Below, in pieces: positions 23,942 to 31,311 of a DNA stretch of 31,311 nt. Every line of letters begins with the position of its first letter. Position 1 is the first letter of the stretch. The stretch lies in contig JBBDNV010000061.1 in the NCBI GenBank assembly GCA_040877415.1, forward strand, positions 1 to 31,311, given 5' to 3'. The position numbers were made by a program, and so were the translations under genes. The notes beneath the pieces are model-generated. The model did no database searches. It had not been told where the DNA came from and saw nothing but the letters and a program-made list of their open reading frames with translations. The stretch comes from JBBDNV01 sp040877415. GTDB taxonomy: Bacteria; Planctomycetota; Planctomycetia; Pirellulales; PALSA-1355.

Positions 23942-26872
23942 TCATTTCGGCTTCGACAACAGCCGCGCGTCGGGCTGAGCAAGAAACGCGAGCAGGTCGG
24001 CCACGTCCGCTTCGCTGAGGGTCTCTTCGAATCCGTCGGGCATGAGCGATTTGCCGGTGGAGCGCAGCTCGGTGATCCGCGAGCGCAGCACAAAGTCTTG
24101 CGCTCCTTCGGCCCGGCGCAGGGTGACGCTGTCGGCCGTTTCCGAAACCAGCACGCCGGTCATCAACTGGCCTTCGTCAGTCAGAAGCGTATAGGCGACG
24201 TACTCTCCCGTCACCTGCCGGCTGGCGTCGAAAAGGTCGACCAGCAGCGTCTCCTTGGGCCGCGATCCGATGCCCGACAGATCGGGGCCGACTCGCTGGC
24301 CGTGCGTCTGCACCATATGACAGGCGAGGCAGTGCTTCTCGAACGTGGCGGCGCCGCGGCCTCGGTCGCCGGGTCGCTCCAGCGCCGCCGTGTATTGGGC
24401 CACGACTTCCTCGCGATTGCGCCGGGCCGCGTCACTCTTGATGGCCGCCTTGATCCGCGGCGCAAGCGCCGGATCGCGCACGGCCAACAGAGCATCGCGC
24501 GTCGCCGGGTCGAGCTCGCGGGACAGGATTTGTTCCTGCTCGATTGCGCCCAAGAGCGCCGCGGTCGTGGCCGGCGAGCGCAGCGACGCGGCCACGAGCG
24601 CCCGCCGCGTGGCAATCGTCAGGGCGTTCCACATGCCGAACATTTCCGCGGCCGTGGCCGCGTCGGCGCGAGATAGCGCCCAGGCCGCCGCCGATTGCAG
24701 CGGCTGGACGTGACGCGGAGAAAGCAGGTCCAGCAGGATCTTACCGCTTCCCGCGTCGACAAGGCCGAGCACTTCGACGGCCGCCAGGCGATGCTCGAGC
24801 GATTCGTCTTCGGCGGCGGCCATTCGTCGGGCCGCGGCGATCAGCTTCGTCACCGCCGGCACGTGCGGACGAAGACCCTCGGGGGGAGACTGCAACATGT
24901 CGCGAAGCGAATGCCCCCGGTCGGAAAGTCCCTGCACCACGCCGGCCAGGATCACCAGGTCGCCGGGTCCCGCGGCCTCGGGACTGGCCGGCGCGATGAG
25001 CTTGAGACATTCGGCAATCTGGCCGCCGTCGCAGCCGGCAGCCGCTATGGCCGCGTTGCGCAGCAGCCGCAATTGGACGTCGCTGGGTTTTTTTCGCCAC
25101 TCAGGGTGCTTATCCAACAATTGCGCTAGAAACCCGCCCGCCGATTCTCCCAGGCTGCCGACGATCGCCAAGGGAATCACCGGATCGCGAGCTTCGAGAT
25201 CGGCCAGCTTCACCAACGCCGTGATCTTGTCCGGCCCTTCGACTTTCCCCAGCGACCGGGCCAGTTGAACGCGAACCAGGGGAGACGGGAAATCGGCCAT
25301 GCCCACGAGCGCCTCGTGCAGCGCCGGCCCGGCCGCCAATCGCGGCGCCGCCAGGCGCATCGCGAACTGACGCACATGCGCGTCGCCGTCTTCCATGGAC
25401 CGCAGCAGAAATCCGTCGTCCAATTGGCCCATGTCTTCCAATAGCGCCAAGGCGTGCACTTTAGCCTGCGGCAGCCGACTTCCGACGATCAGGGCTCGCA
25501 ACAGCGCGGCGGCATTGGGATCGCGGCGTTCGAAAAGCACTCGCTGGGCCGAGTCGCGCCGCCAGCCGTTGGTGGATTCGAGATGCTTAACCAGCTCCGC
25601 GGTCGGCTGCCGGCTCATCTGCGGCCGGGGTCCGGGCGGCCAGGTGTTTTCGCGGCGGCTCACTTTCCAGATGCGGCCGTGACCGGCGCCCTGCCGCCAA
25701 TCGATCCCCTCGCGAAGCGATTCGGCCACGAACGCCGGATGCTCGACCCAGCGGCGATAAAAGTCGACGATATACAGCGCTCCGTCCGGCCCCGTGGTCA
25801 GATACACCGGATGAAACCAGGAATCCTTCGCGGCCAAAAACTCGCGATCGTGCTCGCCGCGGCGCGAGACAAACGTCGCGCCCTCGGGCTCTAGCGCCCG
25901 GCGATGAACCAGGTTCGTCAGCGACTCGCCCACGAACACGCTGCCCTCGTAATCGCGCCCCATCGCGTCGCCCCGATAAATGGTCAAACCGCACAGGGCG
26001 TTGAAGTAATCGGTCGGCTCGCGATTGAAGGTCTTGGGCCGGGGACTGATCGGAAAAACCTGGCCCTTGTCGGACACATCGGCGATGTCGCGCACTGCGA
26101 AGACGGCCAACCGCGGGTTGCGATCGAAAAACTCGCGGTCGAACAGCACGTGGCGAATCGGAATCGTATTCCACGAAACGAAGCGATTCCCCCAGTCGTC
26201 GGCCGCCTGACCGAACTGGCTTTGGCCGCTCGTGGCTTCGAACTTATTGCCGTCGGGCGTAAAGCGGAAATCGCGCCCGCGGATGGATACGGCTTTTTCG
26301 TTCGGATCGTCCGGGCGGCGAATGCGTCCGTCGCTGCGGCCGTTGGCGCCGTAAATCCAGTTGTCCAGGCCCCAGGTCAGCCCGTTTGCGCGCAGTTGCT
26401 GGTTGCCTTCGCCAAAACCGGTCAGCACGACACGTTTTTCGTCAGCCTCGCCATCGCCGTCGGTGTCCTTAAGGAACAGGATGTCGGGAGCGGCCGTGAC
26501 GAACACGCCGCCGGCGGCGGCCAGCACGCCGTTGGGAAAGCTCAAACCCGAGGCAAACACCGTGGCCTGCTCATAGCGCCCGTCGTTGTCGCGATCTTCG
26601 AGAAGTCTCACCTGTCCGCCCGGCGGATTGGTCGGATAGTCGATCATTTCGGCGACGAACATCCGCGCGTCGGCGTCCCAACAGATGGCCACGGGGCTGT
26701 CGAGCTCGGGCTCGCTGGCCACCAGCTCGACGGTCAACCGTTCGTCCGCCAATTCGAACGTGGCCAGCTCTTCGTTGGGCGCAAGCGGAGTTTCGCGCAG
26801 CTCGGGCTCGCCCGCGCAGGCGACGGCACTCAGCGCCAGAATTGCCCAGACGTAGCGCAACAAGGGGCGCAT
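23942..26872 (-). CDS. PVC-type membrane-bound dehydrogenase with C-terminal cytochrome c
   Basis: A 976-residue exported redox protein. A signal peptide ends near residue 20 (AVACA/G). Residues about 40-410 form a quinoprotein-like propeller (DADARMFVAEMIDYP, DRDNDGRYEQATVFA, GLTWGLDNWIYGANGRSDG, YIVDFYRRWVEHP), residues about 420-800 are HEAT-like repeats, and residues about 830-976 a cytochrome c domain with CLACH at 848-852 and a probable Met axial ligand in STGKSLMPDG. The architecture equals the C-terminal two thirds of the fusion protein at 11044-15828, with which it shares long motifs. These proteins are expanded in Pirellula-like bacteria and are thought to oxidise sugars or similar compounds in the periplasm. 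It starts four bases after the ceramidase-like gene. Confidence 0.92.
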   Translation of the reverse strand: MRPLLRYVWAILALSAVACAGEPELRETPLAPNEELATFELADERLTVELVASEPELDSPVAICWDADARMFVAEMIDYPTNPPGGQVRLLEDRDNDGRYEQATVFASGLSFPNGVLAAAGGVFVTAAPDILFLKDTDGDGEADEKRVVLTGFGEGNQQLRANGLTWGLDNWIYGANGRSDGRIRRPDDPNEKAVSIRGRDFRFTPDGNKFEATSGQSQFGQAADDWGNRFVSWNTIPIRHVLFDREFFDRNPRLAVFAVRDIADVSDKGQVFPISPRPKTFNREPTDYFNALCGLTIYRGDAMGRDYEGSVFVGESLTNLVHRRALEPEGATFVSRRGEHDREFLAAKDSWFHPVYLTTGPDGALYIVDFYRRWVEHPAFVAESLREGIDWRQGAGHGRIWKVSRRENTWPPGPRPQMSRQPTAELVKHLESTNGWRRDSAQRVLFERRDPNAAALLRALIVGSRLPQAKVHALALLEDMGQLDDGFLLRSMEDGDAHVRQFAMRLAAPRLAAGPALHEALVGMADFPSPLVRVQLARSLGKVEGPDKITALVKLADLEARDPVIPLAIVGSLGESAGGFLAQLLDKHPEWRKKPSDVQLRLLRNAAIAAAGCDGGQIAECLKLIAPASPEAAGPGDLVILAGVVQGLSDRGHSLRDMLQSPPEGLRPHVPAVTKLIAAARRMAAAEDESLEHRLAAVEVLGLVDAGSGKILLDLLSPRHVQPLQSAAAWALSRADAATAAEMFGMWNALTIATRRALVAASLRSPATTAALLGAIEQEQILSRELDPATRDALLAVRDPALAPRIKAAIKSDAARRNREEVVAQYTAALERPGDRGRGAATFEKHCLACHMVQTHGQRVGPDLSGIGSRPKETLLVDLFDASRQVTGEYVAYTLLTDEGQLMTGVLVSETADSVTLRRAEGAQDFVLRSRITELRSTGKSLMPDGFEETLSEADVADLLAFLAQPDARLLSKPK

Positions 26873-26876
26873 CGAT

Positions 26877-28217
26877 CTATTTCCCGGCCAGTTCCTCCAG
26901 CATGCTTACGATCTGATCGGCCATGCGCTCGCCGGTGCCGGGCTCGGCGTAGCTGTGCAGCCCCATCCAGGTCTGATATCCGCCGAACTGGTGCGCTTCC
27001 AGATTGGGCAGGTAACCGATCCAGTCGTTGGCCAACTCTGCCACGATTGTATCGCGAAACGGCGAGCGACGCTTGATGTCGACTCCGAAAATCGTGAAAT
27101 ACTCGGCCGGCACGCCCGCGATCGCCACGTCGCCAAGCGCGATTGCTTGCAGCACCGTCTCGCGCGTTTTGCCTTGTTCGGGCTTGAGTTTACGGCGCAT
27201 GTTGCGAAACACTTCGATGATCGCTTCGGCGTGCTCGGGCAGCCTTTTGCGGCAATAGCGGGAAACTTTTTCATCCTCGGCCGATTCGTCGAACGTGCGG
27301 ACCTTGAACTGAAACGGCTGCTTCACCGAGGCGAGCTTCGTGACGGATCGCAGCTCGGCTTCGGAAAGCGCCAGCGTAACGGCGTTTTTCATGCGGCGCA
27401 CCGCGACGTCCACCGGAACATGCGTGATGTTGTGCGTCGAGCCCGAAGCGCCCTCCAGGAACGAAACGGCGCAGCCCAGCTCCGATTCGAGCTCCTGGGC
27501 GGCCAGCCCATAGAAACTGGGCGAGCGGACGTTCGGCTTGCGCGTGCCGATGGTGTGCGTCGAATGGTTGTAGATCACCGCCCGCAGCTTGTCGCCGGCG
27601 CCGCGAAAGGCCACCACCGGCAGCCGCGGGTCAAACGGCCCGGTATGGCGCACGGCGTCGTCCATCGGTCCGGTCCACCAGATCGTGTTATCGGCGAGCA
27701 GCACGCGGCTGTTGGCGCCCACCGTGCGCTCTTCGCCAAGCTTAAAGAGCATTTCGGCGTCGCCATCCTTTAAGCGCCCGTTGGCCTGCTCGACGGCCTT
27801 AACGATCGCGTCCCCGACGCGCTTGATAAAAACTTCCTCGCGCTCGTAGCCGTGCACGGTGGCGGTCGTGGGAGCGTGATGCGTGTGCGTGGCGTTGACC
27901 AACACGCAAGCGGGCGAAATGCCGGTCGACTTTTCGATCTCGGCGAGTGCCACCTCGACGAAATCGCGCGTGACAAACAGCACGTCGCAGGCGACGACGG
28001 CCACCTTGTCGCCCGCGCTCTTTTCGACGACGACGGCGACGGCCCGCAATTCGCCTTCCTGTCCCATCGCCTTGCCCGGGCCGATGCCGCCGCCAATGAT
28101 CATCGAATCGTCGGCCTCGATGCTCGCGGCCGCGGCGCCGACGCGCACGTCGCCGGCGTGTGCCGCGGCGATCCATGCACTGGCCAGGAGGGCCATACAA
28201 CGAGCGGCAGTTTTCAT
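26877..28217 (-). CDS. Neutral/alkaline ceramidase-like protein, exported
   Basis: A 446-residue protein with a signal peptide cleaved near AHA/GD (residue 21). The ceramidase-family N-domain is seen in VRVGAAAASI, VVACDVLFVTRDF, and the zinc-binding LVNATHTHHAP (His111, His113), followed by VIYNHSTHTIG. The end of the domain reads LGDVAIAGVPAEYFTIFGVDIK and then NDWIGYLPNLEAHQFGGYQ. True neutral ceramidases are about 650-750 residues with an immunoglobulin-like C-terminal domain, which is missing here; this shorter form is common in Planctomycetota and may act on another amide. It sits between the GH-like protein and the PVC-type dehydrogenase, separated by 25 and four bases, so the three are almost surely one transcript. 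Confidence 0.82.
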   Translation of the reverse strand: MKTAARCMALLASAWIAAAHAGDVRVGAAAASIEADDSMIIGGGIGPGKAMGQEGELRAVAVVVEKSAGDKVAVVACDVLFVTRDFVEVALAEIEKSTGISPACVLVNATHTHHAPTTATVHGYEREEVFIKRVGDAIVKAVEQANGRLKDGDAEMLFKLGEERTVGANSRVLLADNTIWWTGPMDDAVRHTGPFDPRLPVVAFRGAGDKLRAVIYNHSTHTIGTRKPNVRSPSFYGLAAQELESELGCAVSFLEGASGSTHNITHVPVDVAVRRMKNAVTLALSEAELRSVTKLASVKQPFQFKVRTFDESAEDEKVSRYCRKRLPEHAEAIIEVFRNMRRKLKPEQGKTRETVLQAIALGDVAIAGVPAEYFTIFGVDIKRRSPFRDTIVAELANDWIGYLPNLEAHQFGGYQTWMGLHSYAEPGTGERMADQIVSMLEELAGK

Positions 28218-28242
28218 GGTGCTAAGCCGCGATCGGGCTTTT

Positions 28243-30642
28243 CTAGCGTTTCTTGATTAACCAGATTTCCGAGACCTGGCAATTGCGGCCGTTGCCGCCC
28301 AAACCCTGCGGTCCGTACCAGGCTAAATGAAGCACGCCGGATCGGGAGGCTTCGGACGGGATGTCGAACTCCACCGGCCCGATCGGGCGTTTCTTGTCGA
28401 TGTATGGATGGACTTCGAATGCATCGTTGGCGACGCAGCGAATCTTTTTCGAGGGCCCGTCGCCGCCGTACACCACGCGCATCTTGTAGCTCGCCTGGGG
28501 ATCAAGGCTTTCATAGCGCATCCGCAAGGGGGCATCGTTCATTGCTTCGGCGTGGTCCTTCCAACTCGCGCGCATGGCCCCGAAACCGGCAAACCCGGTG
28601 TGCGACGAGCTGAGGAAAGCCGGATCCTTGTCGAAACCGGGCCCGACCACCAGGTGCGGCTGCACGTGCAGCTTTCCCAGGTCGTCGTAGAATCCGCCCG
28701 GACCCGGATTCGTCCAGTTGACGATTTCGTCGATGCCCTTTAAGCGCTCTGACTCGACCGATTCGGAGCGCAGCGCGGCGAATCGCGCTTTGAGCCACAG
28801 CCTGTTGGAAAGCGGCACGTCGACGGTGTCGAGCGTCGCGCCGCGGTCGACGGAGATGGCCTTGTACGTCGGCACGCTGGTTTGCATCTTGATGCTCTTA
28901 AACAGCGCGTCGGCCAGTTCGAAAACGCGGTTGCGCCAGTCGGCCGCCACGCGCGTCTCCGAGGCATCCAGGATCTTTTCGGCCTCGTCCATGGCTCTTA
29001 GCGCTCCGGTGGAGCGGCCCGCGCGCAGCCGGTCCATGGCCTGCTCTTCCAGCCCCGTTTCGTAAATCAGCCGGGCCCGCACGTAGGCGTCGTAATAGGC
29101 CCGATAAAGCGCCTGCTGGAATCGCCAATTTGCCAATAGCTCGGGCGGGGCGGTTTTTTCCATCGCGGCAAACCGCTCGAGCGTCACGTAGACTTCGTCG
29201 TTTGACACGAGCGCACCCTGCCAGTTGCGCTCGAGCGCCAACAGCCCCTGAGCAAAATCGTCGGCGTGTGCGTCGCCGATAAAGTAACGGCTGAACTCGC
29301 GCAAGATGTCGATCACCTTGGCATCCGAATTCCAGCCCAGCCCGCTCCAAATCGCCTTGTTCACGTCGTCGTTGCAGCCTTCGGAATAAGTGAGAAAGCC
29401 GATCGTGCCGGGCTGGGTCACGCGGAAAATCGTGGCTTGCTGTGCGGGTCGCGGATTGATCGCCTCCCGCGCCGACGTGACCGCGTGGGCCAAATCCCAA
29501 TCGGGCACCGGATACTGGCATTGGCGGCTGTGGGTGATGTCCGGGTAATGGCGAATCGGATAACGGGCAGGAACCGCCTTGCGAAGTTCCCCGAGGCTCG
29601 CTCGCACCTGCGGACCGAACACAATGCCCGAGAGCCACTCCGGCTCGGTCCTCAGAATTTCGTAAAACTCCTCCATCCACTCCCGCGTGAAGCCCTGCGG
29701 CGAGACCCACATCTGGGCGTTGGGGTGATACTTCTTCAAAAGCTCTGTCTGCTTTTCCAACAGCGCCACGAGATGCTCAGGCTCGGTGTGTCCCGGATCG
29801 CCGCCGGGCACGAACACCGCGTCGATCCGCGGCAGCCTCTTGTAAACCCCCTCCCACTCACGAAGCGCAAGCGCCACCGTCTGGGGATTTTCGTAATCGC
29901 GGTCCATCGCCGGGTACCAGATCCAGACATCCAGGCCATACTCGTCGGCCAGCCGCGACATGCCCTCCATCATCTCGATCTGCGGGAGCGGAAAATGCGG
30001 GCTCGTGGCGGCATCGTCGCTGCGCGGGGGGATCAACTCGATGCAATTCGCGCCAAAGACGGCCAGGTCGCGATAGTATTGTTCCCATTGCGCCAAATCC
30101 CAGGCGTCGTAGCTGTTGGTCTTGGGCCGATAGCCGAGCTGATGCCCGCGCAACGGGTAATGGGGCGCGGTGGCGACGTCGAGATCCTCGGCCAGCAAGA
30201 TCTTGCCTTTCGCCATCCGCAGTTGCCGCAGCAGGTAACCGATGCCGAACAGCACGCCCCTCTCGTCGTTGCCCACGACCACGACCCCCGAATCGTCGCT
30301 ACGGATGCGAAATCCTTCCGCTTTGCCCGGCGGTTCCTTTTGCAGGTTGGCTGCGAATCGGCCAGCAAACGATTTGAGTGACGTAGCGGGACCGACCGCG
30401 ATCGCCGGCCGGCCATCACCGGGCCAGGAACGCCCGACGTCCAGGCGGATTTCCGTCCGCTTGTGGACCTCGTCGACGAGCATGTCCACCGCGTTCTTTT
30501 CGCGGGGCGAAAGATCAGCCGGCGCGACGATGACCGCGCGGCTCAAATCCACCGCAGCGCAACAGCCGGCGCCGTACGCCAGAATGAGACCGACGAGACA
30601 CCCGCGCACGCCAACCGTTGGCAACGTTGTACCGTGGGACAT
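28243..30642 (-). CDS. Exported glycoside-hydrolase-like protein (alpha-glucuronidase-like N-domain and TIM barrel)
   Basis: About 799 residues. The ATG at 30642 starts a signal-like segment (hydrophobic core about 17-31, VRGCLVGLILAYGAGCC); a TTG at 30678 is an alternative without better support. Residues about 35-150 look like the GH67/GH20-type N-terminal domain (SGVVVVGNDERGVLFGIGYL). A probable TIM barrel follows (HYPLRGHQLGYRPKTNSYD, YGLDVWIWYPAMD, VFVPGGDPGHTEPEHL, QMWVSPQGF), then a helical region and a C-terminal beta domain (PIGPVEFDIPSEASRSGVLHL). I cannot name the GH family or the catalytic residues. It is the first gene of the operon with the ceramidase-like and dehydrogenase genes, which suggests a role at the start of breakdown of a complex sugar or glycolipid. 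Confidence 0.7.
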   Translation of the reverse strand: MSHGTTLPTVGVRGCLVGLILAYGAGCCAAVDLSRAVIVAPADLSPREKNAVDMLVDEVHKRTEIRLDVGRSWPGDGRPAIAVGPATSLKSFAGRFAANLQKEPPGKAEGFRIRSDDSGVVVVGNDERGVLFGIGYLLRQLRMAKGKILLAEDLDVATAPHYPLRGHQLGYRPKTNSYDAWDLAQWEQYYRDLAVFGANCIELIPPRSDDAATSPHFPLPQIEMMEGMSRLADEYGLDVWIWYPAMDRDYENPQTVALALREWEGVYKRLPRIDAVFVPGGDPGHTEPEHLVALLEKQTELLKKYHPNAQMWVSPQGFTREWMEEFYEILRTEPEWLSGIVFGPQVRASLGELRKAVPARYPIRHYPDITHSRQCQYPVPDWDLAHAVTSAREAINPRPAQQATIFRVTQPGTIGFLTYSEGCNDDVNKAIWSGLGWNSDAKVIDILREFSRYFIGDAHADDFAQGLLALERNWQGALVSNDEVYVTLERFAAMEKTAPPELLANWRFQQALYRAYYDAYVRARLIYETGLEEQAMDRLRAGRSTGALRAMDEAEKILDASETRVAADWRNRVFELADALFKSIKMQTSVPTYKAISVDRGATLDTVDVPLSNRLWLKARFAALRSESVESERLKGIDEIVNWTNPGPGGFYDDLGKLHVQPHLVVGPGFDKDPAFLSSSHTGFAGFGAMRASWKDHAEAMNDAPLRMRYESLDPQASYKMRVVYGGDGPSKKIRCVANDAFEVHPYIDKKRPIGPVEFDIPSEASRSGVLHLAWYGPQGLGGNGRNCQVSEIWLIKKR

Positions 30643-30695
30643 GATTCGAAGTGACTTTGGGAACGACAACAATCGCAAGAGGCCGCTTCGGTTCC

Positions 30696-30724
30696 ATTGT
30701 GACCGCTCACGACGGGCACGGCAA
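30696..30724 (-). promoter_or_regulatory. Possible promoter of the GH/ceramidase/dehydrogenase operon
   Basis: On the minus strand TTGCCG (30719-30724) and CACAAT (30696-30701) lie 17 bases apart, each matching four of six sigma70 positions. The leader to the ATG at 30642 would be about 45 bases. The element lies in the spacer between the dockerin-like gene and this operon. Confidence 0.35.
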
Positions 30725-30772
30725 GAAACTTAAAGTTCAGCCGAATCCAAGCAGGCAAAACGCCCTTGGAAG

Positions 30773-31311
30773 CTAGAATTCCCGGCGACGCATTGTGCCA
30801 TCCACCCACTCGTCAAGATCGAGCGTCTCCACAATCTGGTCGAGCGAGTCAAGCACAATACTGGCGCGGGGATCGCTCGCTTCGCCGAGCTGCTGCCAGA
30901 ATCGGCCGACCGGCGCGCTATCGGGTTCTCGCATCGCCGCGGGACGATCATTTCCCGCGCTAACTTCTGACGCGGCGTTCGACGAAGCGCCCAACGTGGC
31001 TAATGCCGAAGCGACGGCCGGCCCGCTTCCGTCTTCGCCCGAAGGCCCCGGGACAGCCGGCGGGCTCGTGATGTTGATCCGCAGCATCGAGCCGGCGTTG
31101 CCGCGGGCAATGATCTGATCGGCCGCGTTGACCCGACCGTCCTTGTTGTAGTCGTAGCTGTTCACGAGCGGCTGCAGGAAGCCCGGATGGGCGCGGGCAT
31201 CGGCCTCATCGTTGACATCCGTCAGAAAGGTCATTCCCGGCGTGCCGATGAAGTCGTCGCCGATGCGGTTGCCGAAAAAGAAGATGTTTGAGGCGGCCAG
31301 GCCGGTGTTCG
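30773..31311 (-). CDS. Secreted protein with dockerin-like C-terminal repeat, 3' part
   Basis: This gene enters from beyond the window; the frame is open to the end, so the ATG at 31234 is internal. The visible part, about 178 residues, contains FFFGNRIGDDFIGTP, a short spacer, then DYNKDGRVNAADQIIARGNAG, a dockerin-I-like calcium-binding half-motif (D-x-N-x-D-G-x-V-N-x-x-D) common at the C-termini of large exported planctomycete proteins. A low-complexity Ser/Ala/Pro-rich stretch and an acidic end with LDSLDQIVETLDLDEWVDG follow. The function of the full protein cannot be seen. In related proteins this tail is thought to sort or anchor the protein at the cell surface, but that is not shown here. 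Confidence 0.75.
   Translation of the reverse strand, partial: NTGLAASNIFFFGNRIGDDFIGTPGMTFLTDVNDEADARAHPGFLQPLVNSYDYNKDGRVNAADQIIARGNAGSMLRINITSPPAVPGPSGEDGSGPAVASALATLGASSNAASEVSAGNDRPAAMREPDSAPVGRFWQQLGEASDPRASIVLDSLDQIVETLDLDEWVDGTMRRREF

Noticed and set aside
25904..27076. Open frame of 390 codons on the plus strand across the dehydrogenase and ceramidase-like genes
   Set aside because: It is antisense to two genes with clear motifs; the translation has no recognised domain.
1..31311. CRISPR arrays, tRNA or rRNA genes, insertion sequences and phage genes
   Set aside because: I saw no regularly spaced repeats, no cloverleaf-like spacer sequence and no transposase, integrase or phage structural motif in the translations.

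Overview
The window is high-GC, densely coded DNA that reads as a chromosome segment of a Planctomycetota bacterium, most likely from the Pirellulales. The evidence is two very large 'membrane-bound dehydrogenase plus heme' proteins of the Pirellula/Verrucomicrobium type (propeller, HEAT-like repeats, C-terminal CxxCH), a neutral-ceramidase-like enzyme, a secreted GH-like protein, a dockerin-like C-terminal tail, and a planctomycete-style zinc-ribbon membrane protein. I see no rRNA, tRNA, CRISPR array, insertion sequence or phage gene.

Layout. 1-425 (+) is the C-terminal end of a GspE/PilB-type secretion ATPase. 450-3586 (-) is a two-gene unit: a SelA-like PLP enzyme followed by a secreted CocE/NonD hydrolase. 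3761-4855 (+) is a secreted isochorismatase-fold protein with an atypical catalytic triad. 4864-10835 (-) is a metal-efflux operon in the order His-rich secreted protein, CusB/CzcB-type adaptor, CusA/CzcA-type RND pump with an insertion of about 70 residues, and a His-rich lipoprotein. It has no outer-membrane channel gene. The first gene has a good promoter placed so close to its ATG that the transcript looks leaderless.

11044-19557 (+) is a three-gene operon. It holds a 1594-residue fusion of a CehA/McbA-like metallohydrolase to a complete PVC-type dehydrogenase/cytochrome, a double-domain alpha/beta hydrolase whose gene directly abuts the fusion gene, and a sodium:solute symporter. This looks like an outer-compartment oxidation and hydrolysis module with its own importer; the substrate is unknown.

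19762-20262 (-) is infC (IF-3). Its frame has no AUG, GUG or UUG at the expected start, which implies an AUA or AUC initiator. Next to it is what seems to be the orphaned C-terminal tail of a cyclase-family gene. 20564-21955 (-) is a zinc-ribbon membrane protein and 22170-23357 (+) is a cysteine desulfurase.

23370-30642 (-) is a second catabolic cluster: a GH-like TIM-barrel protein, a neutral/alkaline-ceramidase-like protein and a second PVC-type dehydrogenase/cytochrome, tightly spaced, followed by a small secreted protein of unknown function. 30773-31311 (-) is the C-terminal end of a secreted protein with a dockerin-like repeat that runs off the window.

The most unusual items are the metallohydrolase-dehydrogenase-cytochrome fusion and its operon, the non-AUG infC start, and the leaderless His-rich gene heading the metal-efflux operon.
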